DNA of 64,000 nucleotides from Roseovarius aestuarii (GCF_019966515.1 NZ_JAIMIB010000002.1:310001-374000), one strand, 5' to 3'; counted from the stretch's first letter, positions 16,219-24,875 are shown. The notes: generated by a model from the sequence alone, not told the origin. Made by a program: numbers and translations.

Positions 16219-17967
16219 TCAGATGTCCAAGACAAGGCGCTTGGATTTGCATCGGGACACGCAGGTTATGATACTTTTGCCCGCAGCCCGTTCACCGGCT
16301 GACAGATAGACATCCTGGTGATCGGGATCTCCTTCGATCACCGTTGCCAGACAGGTGCCACAGGCGCCCTGTTCGCAGGAACTTGGCATTTCGACCCCGT
16401 TTTCATGCAGCACCTCAAGGATGGTTCTGCCTGCGGGCACTTGCAAGGTCAGGGCCGAACGCGCCAGGGCCACCTCAAAAGCGGAGCTGTCGTCAATCTC
16501 ATTGGTGTTCTTGAAATACTCAAAGTGAACAGCCTCATCAGGCCAGCCTTTTCGGTCTGCTATCGCGCGCGTGGCCTGTAACATCGGACCGGGGCCACAG
16601 ATATACAGGTGCTCCTCTTCGCCGCGGGTTTTCAGTATCTCCGCCAATGTCTTGCCTGTCGCTTTGGGATCAAGGCCAAGGTGAGTGGTGACTGCGTCTT
16701 TAAGTCGGCCGAGAATTTCCTCAAACCCCAGATGCGCCACGGACTGGGCAAAGCAATGCAACTCAAATGGCAGAGACTGCGCCTCCAGCGTCTGCGCCAT
16801 GGCCAGCATCGGCGTGATCCCGATGCCGCCCGCGACCAGAATGGTATTCAGCGCATCACGGCGCAGTGGAAAATTGTTGCGCGGGGCGGAAATGGCCAGC
16901 ACATCGCCTTGCTGAACCGTTTCATGCAGGCACGCGGAGCCACCGCGCGACTCTGGCTCGCGTTTGACACCGATGGCGTAATGATCGGTTTCGCCGGGTG
17001 CATTGGTCAGGGAGTACTGCCGCGACATGCCATTGGGCAGATGCACGTCGATATGCGCCCCGGGCTGAAATGTGGGAAGCTGCCCGGTAATCGCCTCAAA
17101 CCGGAAGCCCGCGATATCAGTGGCCAGCGCCCATTTCCGGGCGACGGTCACACGCAATTCAGCTTTGGGACCTGAGCGCGCACGGGCAGGTATTTGGGCC
17201 AGTTCTTCATCCACCGGGGTGAAGGACACCGAAATCGGGTCTGGTGCGTCAAGCGTGGCGGCCTCGGCCTCAATCCGGTCACGTAGGGCCGACATGGCCC
17301 GGTTGTGGTGGTGCAGGACCGGCATCGGCGTATCCGGTCTGGTGGTCAGTACACCGCGCAGGATCGACCGGCCTGCATCCACCGGCTGAATGAACAAAAG
17401 CAGCGTCGTGGTCATGTCGCCGAGGGTCGACCGGAGTTCGAGAAAGCCATCGGTTTCAACGATGAGGCTTACATCGGCACCGCCTGCTCCGGTTGGCGAA
17501 AACTGATAACTGCGCGCATGCGCCGCAACAAGCGAGGGAGGCGCATTGACCGGAATGGGACGCAGGGCAAGAACATCAGCACCGACAAGCAGCGTATGTT
17601 CCTGAAAGTCTTCTGCCGGATCCAGGGCTGACCAGATCAGCCCGTGGGCCTCAATTGCCGGGTAAGTGTTGTTGCAGATCGTGCGCGCCGGGGCATCCGC
17701 CGGATGTGCCGGGATATAGGTGCAGCCTGCGGTGCGGTTGGCGTAACGCCAGCCGTGATAGAGGCAACGCAGTTCGCGCCCCTCGTTCAGGCCAATCGAC
17801 AGGCGCACGCCGCGGTGCAGACAGCGGTTTTCCCAAACGTTGACATGGCCATCGTCGGCCCGCCACACGGCCATTTCACGCCCCCAGAGCTGGCCATGAA
17901 AGACATGGCGCAGGGGAAGATCTGAGCTCGAGGCGATGGGATACCACCGACCGGGATCAACACTCAT
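16219..17967 (-). CDS. Rieske-FMN reductase-ferredoxin fusion (NdmD-like)
   Basis: A 582-residue electron-transfer protein. Rieske [2Fe-2S] ligands are Cys49/His51 (CLHRG) and Cys68/His71 (CLYHGW). Residues about 130-260 resemble a shortened oxygenase catalytic domain but have no iron-ligand motif. An FMN/NAD reductase follows (RQYSL 316-320, GGIGITP 380-386, CGPGPM 457-462), then a plant-type [2Fe-2S] ferredoxin (Cys531/536/539/569). Ordinary phthalate-dioxygenase-type reductases lack the N-terminal Rieske domain; NdmD of methylxanthine degraders has it. The neighbour upstream is an oxygenase subunit lacking that cluster, so this protein probably supplies it. GAGGAG precedes the ATG at 17967. 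Confidence 0.87.
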   Translation of the reverse strand: MSVDPGRWYPIASSSDLPLRHVFHGQLWGREMAVWRADDGHVNVWENRCLHRGVRLSIGLNEGRELRCLYHGWRYANRTAGCTYIPAHPADAPARTICNNTYPAIEAHGLIWSALDPAEDFQEHTLLVGADVLALRPIPVNAPPSLVAAHARSYQFSPTGAGGADVSLIVETDGFLELRSTLGDMTTTLLLFIQPVDAGRSILRGVLTTRPDTPMPVLHHHNRAMSALRDRIEAEAATLDAPDPISVSFTPVDEELAQIPARARSGPKAELRVTVARKWALATDIAGFRFEAITGQLPTFQPGAHIDVHLPNGMSRQYSLTNAPGETDHYAIGVKREPESRGGSACLHETVQQGDVLAISAPRNNFPLRRDALNTILVAGGIGITPMLAMAQTLEAQSLPFELHCFAQSVAHLGFEEILGRLKDAVTTHLGLDPKATGKTLAEILKTRGEEEHLYICGPGPMLQATRAIADRKGWPDEAVHFEYFKNTNEIDDSSAFEVALARSALTLQVPAGRTILEVLHENGVEMPSSCEQGACGTCLATVIEGDPDHQDVYLSAGERAAGKSIITCVSRCKSKRLVLDI

Positions 17968-17982
17968 AGCAGATCTCCTCAA

Positions 17983-18891
17983 TCATACGGCTGCCGGGAT
18001 GACGCCGTAAGTCAACCCTTTCCTGGAAAGCCAGCGGCGATAGGCAATGGCTGATTTGTCGGCGCGAATGGGGGTTTCGGCGCGGGTATCCAGAGGCAGT
18101 TGCTTGGGAAACTGGTTTTCGAGGATCGGTTTGTCCTGACCAAAGATCACCTGTTGAAAACAGCGGATACCCTGATAGCTGTTTTCCAGATCAATCACGC
18201 ACATGCCCGTGTGGGCGCGGGTCCATTCGCGGGTCATTGGTTGCAGGAACATATAGATCACGTCCATGCGCCCCTCGGCCTCGAAGCCGGGGCTGGATTT
18301 GTAAAGCAGCGCGCAGTTGATATGCGGCACGCGGTAGACATATTCCACATCCGCACCACTCTCGGATGCCAGAGCGGCCTTGGGCTGATAGAACTGACAA
18401 CGAGTGGCGAGGATTTCATCGCGGCTCTCGCTAATCTCAACATCGTACTCCTTGACCTCCGTGCGGGGTTCTTCGCCCAGGATGCCGGTATGAACGAAAG
18501 GGAAATGACCCATATCGAGGAAGTTTTCGATGGTGCGACCAGCCGAAACGTTCACGCCAAAGACGCCTGTGGGCACGTTCTGGCGGTCGGGTTCCAGCAG
18601 TTCTGGCACCGGGAATAAATCCTTGGGTGGTTTGCCGACACAGGTCCAGAGGTAGCCATGCTTGGATCGCGCAGGCAAGGCGTTGCCTGCTTTCGCCGGA
18701 TCATAAGGCGTGTGAGCGGGCTGTGCGGGTGTTCGGTACCAGACATGTAGCGCGCCCGTATCGTCCATCGCGTAGGATAGAGGCTGCTCCAGCAGGACCG
18801 TGTCATGCACCAGCCCCTGTGCGATCTCGTCAAGCGAGGTCAGCGGGTGCCATTGATTGTGGATCACTGGATCTTTGCACGCTTGGGTCAT
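17983..18891 (-). CDS. Rieske-less oxygenase catalytic subunit (NdmC-like)
   Basis: A 302-residue protein with the mononuclear-iron catalytic domain of Rieske oxygenases: ENFLDMGHFPFVH with Asn123, Asp126, His129 and His134, and Asp253 as probable third ligand. Its N-terminal 85 residues keep the outline of a Rieske domain (NQWHPLTSLDEI..., HGYLWTCVG) but contain no CxH/CxxH cluster ligands. Exactly this loss characterises NdmC, the 7-methylxanthine N-demethylase, which takes electrons from the Rieske cluster of NdmD. The next gene (15 bp) encodes such a partner. Expected reaction: O2- and NADH-dependent N-demethylation releasing formaldehyde; substrate inferred. Confidence 0.85.
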   Translation of the reverse strand: MTQACKDPVIHNQWHPLTSLDEIAQGLVHDTVLLEQPLSYAMDDTGALHVWYRTPAQPAHTPYDPAKAGNALPARSKHGYLWTCVGKPPKDLFPVPELLEPDRQNVPTGVFGVNVSAGRTIENFLDMGHFPFVHTGILGEEPRTEVKEYDVEISESRDEILATRCQFYQPKAALASESGADVEYVYRVPHINCALLYKSSPGFEAEGRMDVIYMFLQPMTREWTRAHTGMCVIDLENSYQGIRCFQQVIFGQDKPILENQFPKQLPLDTRAETPIRADKSAIAYRRWLSRKGLTYGVIPAAV

Positions 18892-18904
18892 GATTGATCT
18901 CCGT

Positions 18905-19834
18905 TCAGCGGAAATAGGGGATGCCGAGCTTCACCGGCTGATTGGTTTTGCGCCTGAGCCCCATCAGAAGCAGAATTGAGGCAAGATAGGGGAGCGCCAA
19001 GAAAATCTGGTGCGGCACGTTCAGGCTGAGCACCTGAACGTGAGTCGCAATGCTTTCGAGGAGGGCAAAAACCAGCACCGCGGCCAGCACGCCGCGGGGC
19101 ATCCAGTTGCCTGCGATGATTGCCACCACTGCCAGCCAGCCGCGCCCGGCGGTGATGTCGGCCAAAAACCGGTCAGAAAAGCCCAGCATCAGAAAGCCGC
19201 CGCCAAGACCGGTCATGACCGAGCCAATCATCACAGCCAGATACTGCCGGCGCACGATATTAATGCCCTTGATATCAAGCGCCTTGGGGTTTTCGCCCAG
19301 ACATCGCAACTCCAGCCCCCAGCGGGTGCGGTACAGCAGGAACCAGATGACCGGCACCATGGCAAAGGCCAGATAGGTCAGCAGACGTTGGGTAAAGAGG
19401 ATCTCGCCCAGCCAGGGGATCGCCGACAGGCCCGGGATGGCCACGCTGTCAAACCCGTCAAATGTCGGTTGCGGACGACCCTTGATGTAGATGCGGAACC
19501 AATAGAGGGTCAGCCCTCCCGCCAACAGGTTGATGCCGAGGCCAGAGATGAAGTGATCCACCCGCATGGTTGCGGTCATGAAGGCGGTCAGCAACCCCAT
19601 CAGCGCGCCCGACGCCATCGCAGCCCAGACCGCCAGCCAGACCGAGCCGGTCGATGAGGCCACAATATAAGCCGTGAAGGCACCCGTCAGCATCGTGCCC
19701 TCAACCCCCATGTTCCAGATGCCAGCCCTCTGGGTCACCAATTCGCCGATTGCGGCAAAAAGGATCGGGGTCATGATGCGCACGGTGCTTGCCAGGATGC
19801 TGATCAGAATGGCTTCGGAGAACAGTTCAGACAT
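18905..19834 (-). CDS. BMP-type ABC transporter, permease 2
   Basis: A 309-residue inner-membrane permease of the branched-chain/nucleoside family (BPD_transp_2; compare NupC/YufQ-type), with about nine helices and the motifs TQRAGIWNMGVEGTMLTGAF and GENPKALDIKGINIVRRQYLA. It pairs with the preceding permease, whose end it overlaps by 8 bases, and precedes the NdmC-like gene by 13 bp. The start could be 19834 or 19840; both follow GGGGG. Family transporters import purine nucleosides or related compounds, so a methylated purine is a reasonable substrate here. Confidence 0.86.
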   Translation of the reverse strand: MSELFSEAILISILASTVRIMTPILFAAIGELVTQRAGIWNMGVEGTMLTGAFTAYIVASSTGSVWLAVWAAMASGALMGLLTAFMTATMRVDHFISGLGINLLAGGLTLYWFRIYIKGRPQPTFDGFDSVAIPGLSAIPWLGEILFTQRLLTYLAFAMVPVIWFLLYRTRWGLELRCLGENPKALDIKGINIVRRQYLAVMIGSVMTGLGGGFLMLGFSDRFLADITAGRGWLAVVAIIAGNWMPRGVLAAVLVFALLESIATHVQVLSLNVPHQIFLALPYLASILLLMGLRRKTNQPVKLGIPYFR

Positions 19835-20930
19835 CGCCATCCCCCACACGCACAAGACGGTAATGTGCCGCAACTCCCGCGCAGAGGAAGGTGAGCATCA
19901 ATATACCCTCCATCGCGGGAACCAGCGCAGAGGGCACTTTGGCCAGCAATTTCATGTAAAGCGCACCCGACGCCAGACCACCGAATATGATGCCCGCGAC
20001 CACGGTGCCCAGCGGGCGCAACCCCCCGATCATGCCGATGATGATGCCGGTATAACCCAACCCGTAAAGCGTATCGGACCGCAACCGGTGTGACGTGCCA
20101 AAGATTTCGGAAACGCCTGCCAGCCCGGCAATCGCACCGCTGATCGCCATGACCATAATGATCGTGCGCCCGATATTGGTGCCACGATAGGCCAGCGCCA
20201 CCGGGTTGTAGCCCAGAGCACGGATTTCATACCCCAATGGTGTCTTTTCCAGCAGGACGTAGCAAACCACCGCCGAAGCCATGGCAAACAGGAACCCTAA
20301 ATGAAGTTTCTTGCTGCCCAACAACTGCGGCAGTTGTGAGGCGTCTGGCACCGGGCCGGTTTGCTGATAAACCACGGTCGAGGAGATTTCCGTCCACGGC
20401 CCGCCACCGATCAGATAACTAAGCAGAAAGACGATGAGATAATTCATCATGACGGTCGAAATAATCTCGTTTACATCAAACCGATCTTTGAGCACGGCGG
20501 CGATGGTTCCAAGCAGCGCGCCGCCAATTATGCCCGACAGGATGATCAGCGAAAGATAGAGCGCCACCGGCAGACCCGCGAACACCAGACACCCCAGATA
20601 AGCCCCCATGGCCCCGGCATAGACCTGCCCCTCCTGCCCGATGCTCCAGACCTGCGCGCGGAACGCCACCACGGTGGCAAGGCCCGTCAGGATCAGCGGC
20701 GTCGCCTTGCTGAGTGTTCCGATCCAGGCCTTCTGGCTGCCAAAGGCCCCTTTGAGCAGGGCCGAGAATGCCTTGGCCACATCGGCACCAGAGGTCCAGA
20801 GGAGCAGTGCCGAAAGCGCGAGCCCGATCAGCGTGGCACTGAGATACATCGTAAAGGTCCAGCCTGCGTTGCGGTTGAGCCGACGTTCAATCGTCAGGCG
20901 GGTACGGGGCTGGGTTGCAGCGCTGCTCAT
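19827..20930 (-). CDS. BMP-type ABC transporter, permease 1
   Basis: A 367-residue permease of the same family as its neighbour, with the longer N-terminus usual for the first permease of BMP transporters (RLTIERRLNRNAGWTF) and about ten helices. Typical motifs are WSIGQEGQVYAGAMGAYLG and RALGYNPVALAYRGTNIGRTI. Its ATG overlaps the ATPase stop by 4 bases (ATGA), and its own end overlaps permease 2, indicating coupled translation. It forms the membrane channel for the substrate delivered by the BMP binding protein. Confidence 0.87.
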   Translation of the reverse strand: MSSAATQPRTRLTIERRLNRNAGWTFTMYLSATLIGLALSALLLWTSGADVAKAFSALLKGAFGSQKAWIGTLSKATPLILTGLATVVAFRAQVWSIGQEGQVYAGAMGAYLGCLVFAGLPVALYLSLIILSGIIGGALLGTIAAVLKDRFDVNEIISTVMMNYLIVFLLSYLIGGGPWTEISSTVVYQQTGPVPDASQLPQLLGSKKLHLGFLFAMASAVVCYVLLEKTPLGYEIRALGYNPVALAYRGTNIGRTIIMVMAISGAIAGLAGVSEIFGTSHRLRSDTLYGLGYTGIIIGMIGGLRPLGTVVAGIIFGGLASGALYMKLLAKVPSALVPAMEGILMLTFLCAGVAAHYRLVRVGDGDV

Positions 20931-22453
20931 GCGGCGACGCCGTCGGTGCTTCCGGCCATCAAGAGACCGATCTCTTCGATGGTGGTGGTATCCGGGTCAA
21001 CAATGCCGGTGATCCGCCCCGAGGAGATCACGGCGATCCGGTCGCTGAGGTTCAGCAGATCCTCCAATTCCTCGGAGGCCAGAAGCACGGCATAGCCTTC
21101 GTCGCGCTTGGCGATAATCTGTTTGTAGACATATTCGATCACCCCCAGATCAAGGCCGCGGGTGGGTTGATTTGCGAGAAGCAACTTGTTGGAATGCACG
21201 AATTCGCGCGCCAGAATGACTTTTTGCGCGTTCCCACCCGAGAGGTGATTGACGGGCGTAGCGCCCGATGGCGCGACGATTTGAAATTCGTCGATCAGCC
21301 CGTCTGCAACGGTGCCGATATGCTTGTGATCAAGGAATATTCCATTGGTGTAATCATCGTGGCGCTGCCAGCCGAGGATCATGTTCTCGCGGATGTTGAA
21401 CTCGGGGATCAGCCCCTCGCGAAAGCGATCGTCGGGCACCAGACCCACGCCGCGATCCATATAGTGGCGCGAGGGCAGGCCCTTGATTTCCTCCCCCGTC
21501 AGTGTGATGCGCCCCACCTGCGGGATCAGCACGCCGGATAGCGCCTCGAACAGTTCTTTCTGGCCATTCCCAGACACACCAGCGAGGCCCAGAATTTCGC
21601 CTTCGCCAATGGTCAGGTTGATATCATCCAGCGCGGTTTTGCCCAGCCCGTCGCGATAGCTAAGCCCTTCGACAATCAGGACAGACACCGTGTCGGTGGC
21701 GCGGGTTTCAGCGGTGTCACGGGCCACGCGCAACTCCACATCCCGGCCCACCATCATGCGGGTCAGCTCTTGCGGTGTGACGTCAGCGGGCCGCACCGTG
21801 TCCACAACCTTGCCTTTGCGCAGCACCGTCACACGGTCGGCCTGCATCACCTCGGCAATTTTGTGGCTGATCAGAATGATCGACAGACCCAGCTTACACA
21901 TATGGTCGACGATCCGGAACAGGCGCTCAGATTCCGCCGGGGTCAGAACCGCCGTCGGCTCATCCAGGATCAGAACCCGCGCTTCAAGATAAAGCGCTTT
22001 GAGGATTTCGACCCATTGCTGCTGACCAACCGCAAGATCGCGCACATAGGCGTCAAGCTCCAGTTCGATCCCGTATTCAGCGCATAATTTCTCAATGCGC
22101 GCGCGGGCCTCGGGCAAACCGAGCCGCCAGCCCTGTTCATGGGTGCCAACGATAATGTTCGCCAAAACCGTAAAGTCCGCGACCAGCACAAAATGCTGAT
22201 GCACCATCCCGATCCCCATATGGATCGCATCCCGAGGGGACCGGAACCGGACCGGTTTGCCGTCAAATTCGATATGACCCTCCTCGGGGTGATAGAAACC
22301 GAAAAGACAGGAGGAAAGCGTCGATTTCCCCGCGCCGTTTTCCCCGAATAGGCAGTGAACCTCGCCTTGCTCCAACTCGAAATTCACATCCTCATTGGCA
22401 ATCACCCCGGGGAAGCGCTTGGTCAGATTGACAGATTTGAGGATGGCAGGCAT
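20927..22453 (-). CDS. BMP-type ABC transporter, ATP-binding protein (two ABC domains)
   Basis: A 508-residue ATPase with tandem ABC cassettes like those of sugar and nucleoside importers. Cassette 1 has Walker A GENGAGKS, signature-like AVGQQQWVEIL and Walker B VLILDEPTA. Cassette 2 has a degenerate P-loop (GVSGNGQKELFEAL), signature LSGGNAQKV and LLLANQPTRGLDLG in place of a normal Walker B. Such asymmetry is normal for this family. It energises the two permeases downstream. A stem-loop sits in the 77 bp between it and the binding-protein gene. Confidence 0.9.
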   Translation of the reverse strand: MPAILKSVNLTKRFPGVIANEDVNFELEQGEVHCLFGENGAGKSTLSSCLFGFYHPEEGHIEFDGKPVRFRSPRDAIHMGIGMVHQHFVLVADFTVLANIIVGTHEQGWRLGLPEARARIEKLCAEYGIELELDAYVRDLAVGQQQWVEILKALYLEARVLILDEPTAVLTPAESERLFRIVDHMCKLGLSIILISHKIAEVMQADRVTVLRKGKVVDTVRPADVTPQELTRMMVGRDVELRVARDTAETRATDTVSVLIVEGLSYRDGLGKTALDDINLTIGEGEILGLAGVSGNGQKELFEALSGVLIPQVGRITLTGEEIKGLPSRHYMDRGVGLVPDDRFREGLIPEFNIRENMILGWQRHDDYTNGIFLDHKHIGTVADGLIDEFQIVAPSGATPVNHLSGGNAQKVILAREFVHSNKLLLANQPTRGLDLGVIEYVYKQIIAKRDEGYAVLLASEELEDLLNLSDRIAVISSGRITGIVDPDTTTIEEIGLLMAGSTDGVAA

Positions 22454-22481
22454 CAGTTTTGCCCTCAGCTTGGCATGAGGT

Positions 22482-22512
22482 GTCCGGGCCCAGCATTGGC
22501 AAGGGCCCAGAC
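22482..22512 (-). promoter_or_regulatory. Intercistronic stem-loop after the binding-protein gene
   Basis: In the minus-strand transcript GTCTGGGCCC pairs with GGGCCCGGAC (10 bp with one wobble, 11-base loop). No T-run follows, so it is not a standard terminator. Such hairpins after ABC binding-protein genes usually protect the upstream mRNA and raise binding-protein level over transporter level. Confidence 0.55.
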
Positions 22513-22530
22513 TTTGCGATTACAACGGGA

Positions 22531-23553
22531 TCAGTCAGACGTGGGGGCGGACACATCCAGTTCGACGCTCACGGCACCGGATTTGATGCCATCGATTGTC
22601 TCGGCCACCGCAGCTTGAACATCTGCCGGAACCTTGTCTGCCATGGCATGATAAGGCGCGATACCGGCACCTCCATCTGCGATGCCGAACCATTTGATCT
22701 CGGTATTGCCGTCAAAGGCCTCGCCGCCTGCCTTGTTGGCCCACCATTCGTCGATGATCCAGTTCAGGTCCGGATCCCAGAATGCCAGTGCGCTGGACAC
22801 AACAGTGGTCGGTGAAAACGCGTGCTGATCCCCGAAATTGGCAAAGCACAGGATGCCCGCCTCTTCGCAAGGCTGGAAGTTGGCGGCGAGCGAAAAGATA
22901 ATATCCGCCCCCGTGGCAATCTGCGCCGATGTCATCTCGGCGGCCTTCGCCGGATCATACCAGCTTTCGATGAAGGCGACCTTTTGTTTGATATCCGGGT
23001 TGACCGATCGCGCACCATTGAAGAAGGCGTTGATCTCGTCATTCACGTCATCCGCAGGGAAGGATCCCACAACGCCCAACGTGTTACTTTCGGTCAGCTT
23101 GCCGGCCGCCACGCCCAGGGCATATGCCGCTTCGTGCACCCGCTTGTAGACCCAGTACTGGTTACCGCCGAGGCCTTCGTTACCAGAACCAACCACGACG
23201 AACATGATCTCGGGATACTCGTCCTTCAACTTCTTGACCTGATCGGAATAGGTCGAGTGGGCCCAAATGATGTCATACTCACCGGACTCGGCAAACAGCG
23301 CCATTGCATCGCCCGCGTCATCGCCCCAAAGCGGATCGGTATATTCCCAAGACAGGTTTAGCCCGTGAGGTTTTTCAGCCTTCACACGTTCGAGCGAGTC
23401 AATGAGTGTGCCGTCCCATGGGCTTTCGATGCCCGCTGACAGGATAATCGCGATGTTCAGGTCAGTGGGGTCGTCCGCCTGCGCTGACCCCGCAAACGAC
23501 GCAAGGGCAATCGCGGTCGCCCCCATCGCCTTCAGAAATGTTCTTTTGATCAT
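22531..23553 (-). CDS. BMP family ABC transporter substrate-binding protein
   Basis: A 340-residue periplasmic protein of the Bmp/PnrA-like family, whose characterised members bind purine nucleosides. A signal peptide (MIKRTFLKAMGATAIALASF, cleavage after AQA at residue 26) precedes the mature start DDPTDLNIAIIL. Family segments include FVVVGSGNEGLGGNQYWVYK and GVVGSFPADDVNDEINAF. GGGAG precedes the ATG. It sits between the complete Rieske oxygenase gene (45 bp upstream) and the transporter ATPase. Together with the oxygenases this suggests uptake of an N-methylated purine; direct ligand residues were not checked against a structure. Confidence 0.87.
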   Translation of the reverse strand: MIKRTFLKAMGATAIALASFAGSAQADDPTDLNIAIILSAGIESPWDGTLIDSLERVKAEKPHGLNLSWEYTDPLWGDDAGDAMALFAESGEYDIIWAHSTYSDQVKKLKDEYPEIMFVVVGSGNEGLGGNQYWVYKRVHEAAYALGVAAGKLTESNTLGVVGSFPADDVNDEINAFFNGARSVNPDIKQKVAFIESWYDPAKAAEMTSAQIATGADIIFSLAANFQPCEEAGILCFANFGDQHAFSPTTVVSSALAFWDPDLNWIIDEWWANKAGGEAFDGNTEIKWFGIADGGAGIAPYHAMADKVPADVQAAVAETIDGIKSGAVSVELDVSAPTSD

Positions 23554-23598
23554 TGTCGTCTCCCTTATTGGTGTCTTTGATACGGGTCTTATTGCCCT

Positions 23599-24657
23599 TT
23601 AACTGGAAAATGGCGCACCCAGGCCAAGTTTGGCCAGCGCGCGACGGTATTCGACCGACATGCGGTCTGCCGGAATGTGAATTTCCTCTTTCATATCCAA
23701 TGGCAGGTCTTCGGGCCGCTGGCCTTCGACCATGGATTTATCCTCGTTGTTGATCATCAGCGATTCCTTGATCAGGAAATCCGCATCGGGTTTGCCGTTT
23801 GTGTCCGTCACCACCTGAAAGATCCGCGTTTCGTGGGCCGAGACCGGGCACACAGTGTCAGCAAAATACTGGGCGTACGGCCCCTCGGTAGGTTTGATGA
23901 TGATGATCGTCGAAAATGGCAGCGTCAGTTGATAGGTGTAAACAACGTTGCGTTCATCGCCCTCAACATCGTCTGGAAAACGGTTGCCGACCTCAAGATA
24001 GGGGATATCAAACGTTAGCCCGTAATCCGTTGCCTCGACCTCATAGGCCGGGATCGGATCTTCTTCGTAGCCGCCGAAAGTCTCTTTGTGCACAAAGGGA
24101 AAATGCGCCACATCATTGAAGTTTTCCACATGGCGGCTCGCCGCTGCGTGCCAGGTATCGCCCGGAATGTGCAGGTTTTCCAACGTGTCATCCCCGATCC
24201 CCGGCCAAACCGGCAAAGGGTGCGACGGGGTGTCGGCAAGGCAGGCCCAGACGATGCCATAACGCTCTTCGGTCAATAGCGATTGCAAGCGCATCCGCGG
24301 CGGAATACGGGCATTCGGGTCTCCCACAGACGGGTTTTTTGTGCATTGCCCGGCATGGTCATAGCAAAGCCCGTGCATCGGGCAGACAAGGTTGTCACCC
24401 TCAATCCAGCCTGCACTCAGCCGCGTGCCCCGGTGCGGGCATATATCACGCGCCACAGAGATACCCTGAGAGGTTCGGTAAATCACCAGCTCAACATCCA
24501 GCAAGCGCGCCGCGACGGGCTTGGCGTCTATGTCATGGGCAACGGCGACAGGGTGCCAAAAGCCTGCCAGTATTTTCCAATCGCTTTCAGTGAACGTGCA
24601 GTTTCGTGGCAAGACCGAGGGCGCTTTCGAGTGATCGGTGGCTTGAAACACGGTCAT
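23599..24657 (-). CDS. Rieske oxygenase with intact cluster (NdmA/B-like)
   Basis: A 352-residue oxygenase alpha subunit, first gene of the operon. Rieske ligands are Cys73/His75 (CPHRG) and Cys92/His95 (CPMHG). The catalytic motif is ENFNDVAHFPFVH with Asn179, Asp182, His185 and His190, and Asp306 is the likely third ligand. Length and layout match single-component-alpha demethylases such as NdmA/NdmB and vanillate demethylase, which remove N- or O-methyl groups as formaldehyde. AAGGAG precedes the ATG at 24657. It presumably draws electrons from the reductase fusion at the end of the operon. Position (N1, N3 or other) of the methyl group attacked cannot be told. Confidence 0.88.
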   Translation of the reverse strand: MTVFQATDHSKAPSVLPRNCTFTESDWKILAGFWHPVAVAHDIDAKPVAARLLDVELVIYRTSQGISVARDICPHRGTRLSAGWIEGDNLVCPMHGLCYDHAGQCTKNPSVGDPNARIPPRMRLQSLLTEERYGIVWACLADTPSHPLPVWPGIGDDTLENLHIPGDTWHAAASRHVENFNDVAHFPFVHKETFGGYEEDPIPAYEVEATDYGLTFDIPYLEVGNRFPDDVEGDERNVVYTYQLTLPFSTIIIIKPTEGPYAQYFADTVCPVSAHETRIFQVVTDTNGKPDADFLIKESLMINNEDKSMVEGQRPEDLPLDMKEEIHIPADRMSVEYRRALAKLGLGAPFSS

Positions 24658-24706
24658 GGCTCCTTCGTGGCAGAGCGGAAGTGGCTGGATGGTTCATCGA
24701 CAGTCG

Positions 24707-24720
24707 TTGATCTAAATCAA
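24707..24720. promoter_or_regulatory. FNR/FnrL-type binding site in the divergent promoter
   Basis: TTGATCTAAATCAA is a perfect match to the FNR-family consensus TTGAT-N4-ATCAA. It lies 50 bp before the start of the minus-strand oxygenase operon and 156 bp before the divergent regulator gene. In Rhodobacteraceae, FnrL or Dnr-type regulators use this site. It suggests oxygen- or nitric-oxide-dependent control of an O2-consuming pathway; whether it activates or represses is not visible. Confidence 0.7.
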
Positions 24721-24727
24721 TTTATAA

Positions 24728-24774
24728 ATGCCCATTTCAAAGGATTTATTGCTTTAAATTAAGATTGTGGGCAT
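24728..24774. promoter_or_regulatory. Spaced inverted repeat ATGCCCA/TGGGCAT
   Basis: ATGCCCA (24728-24734) and TGGGCAT (24768-24774) form 7-base inverted arms with centres 40 bp apart in an AT-rich stretch beside the FNR-type box. The 40 bp spacing (about four helical turns) suits two sites on the same face of DNA. A candidate target for the neighbouring AraC-type regulator, but AraC proteins more often use direct repeats, so this is tentative. Confidence 0.3.
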
Positions 24775-24875
24775 AAATTTTTCGGTCGGGTCATTTCTGC
24801 GGGCTCTTGATTGCATCTATGTTTGGCCGGTGAGTTATCCTCGAGGGTGAAACACCAGATTTCGGTGGGGGAACA

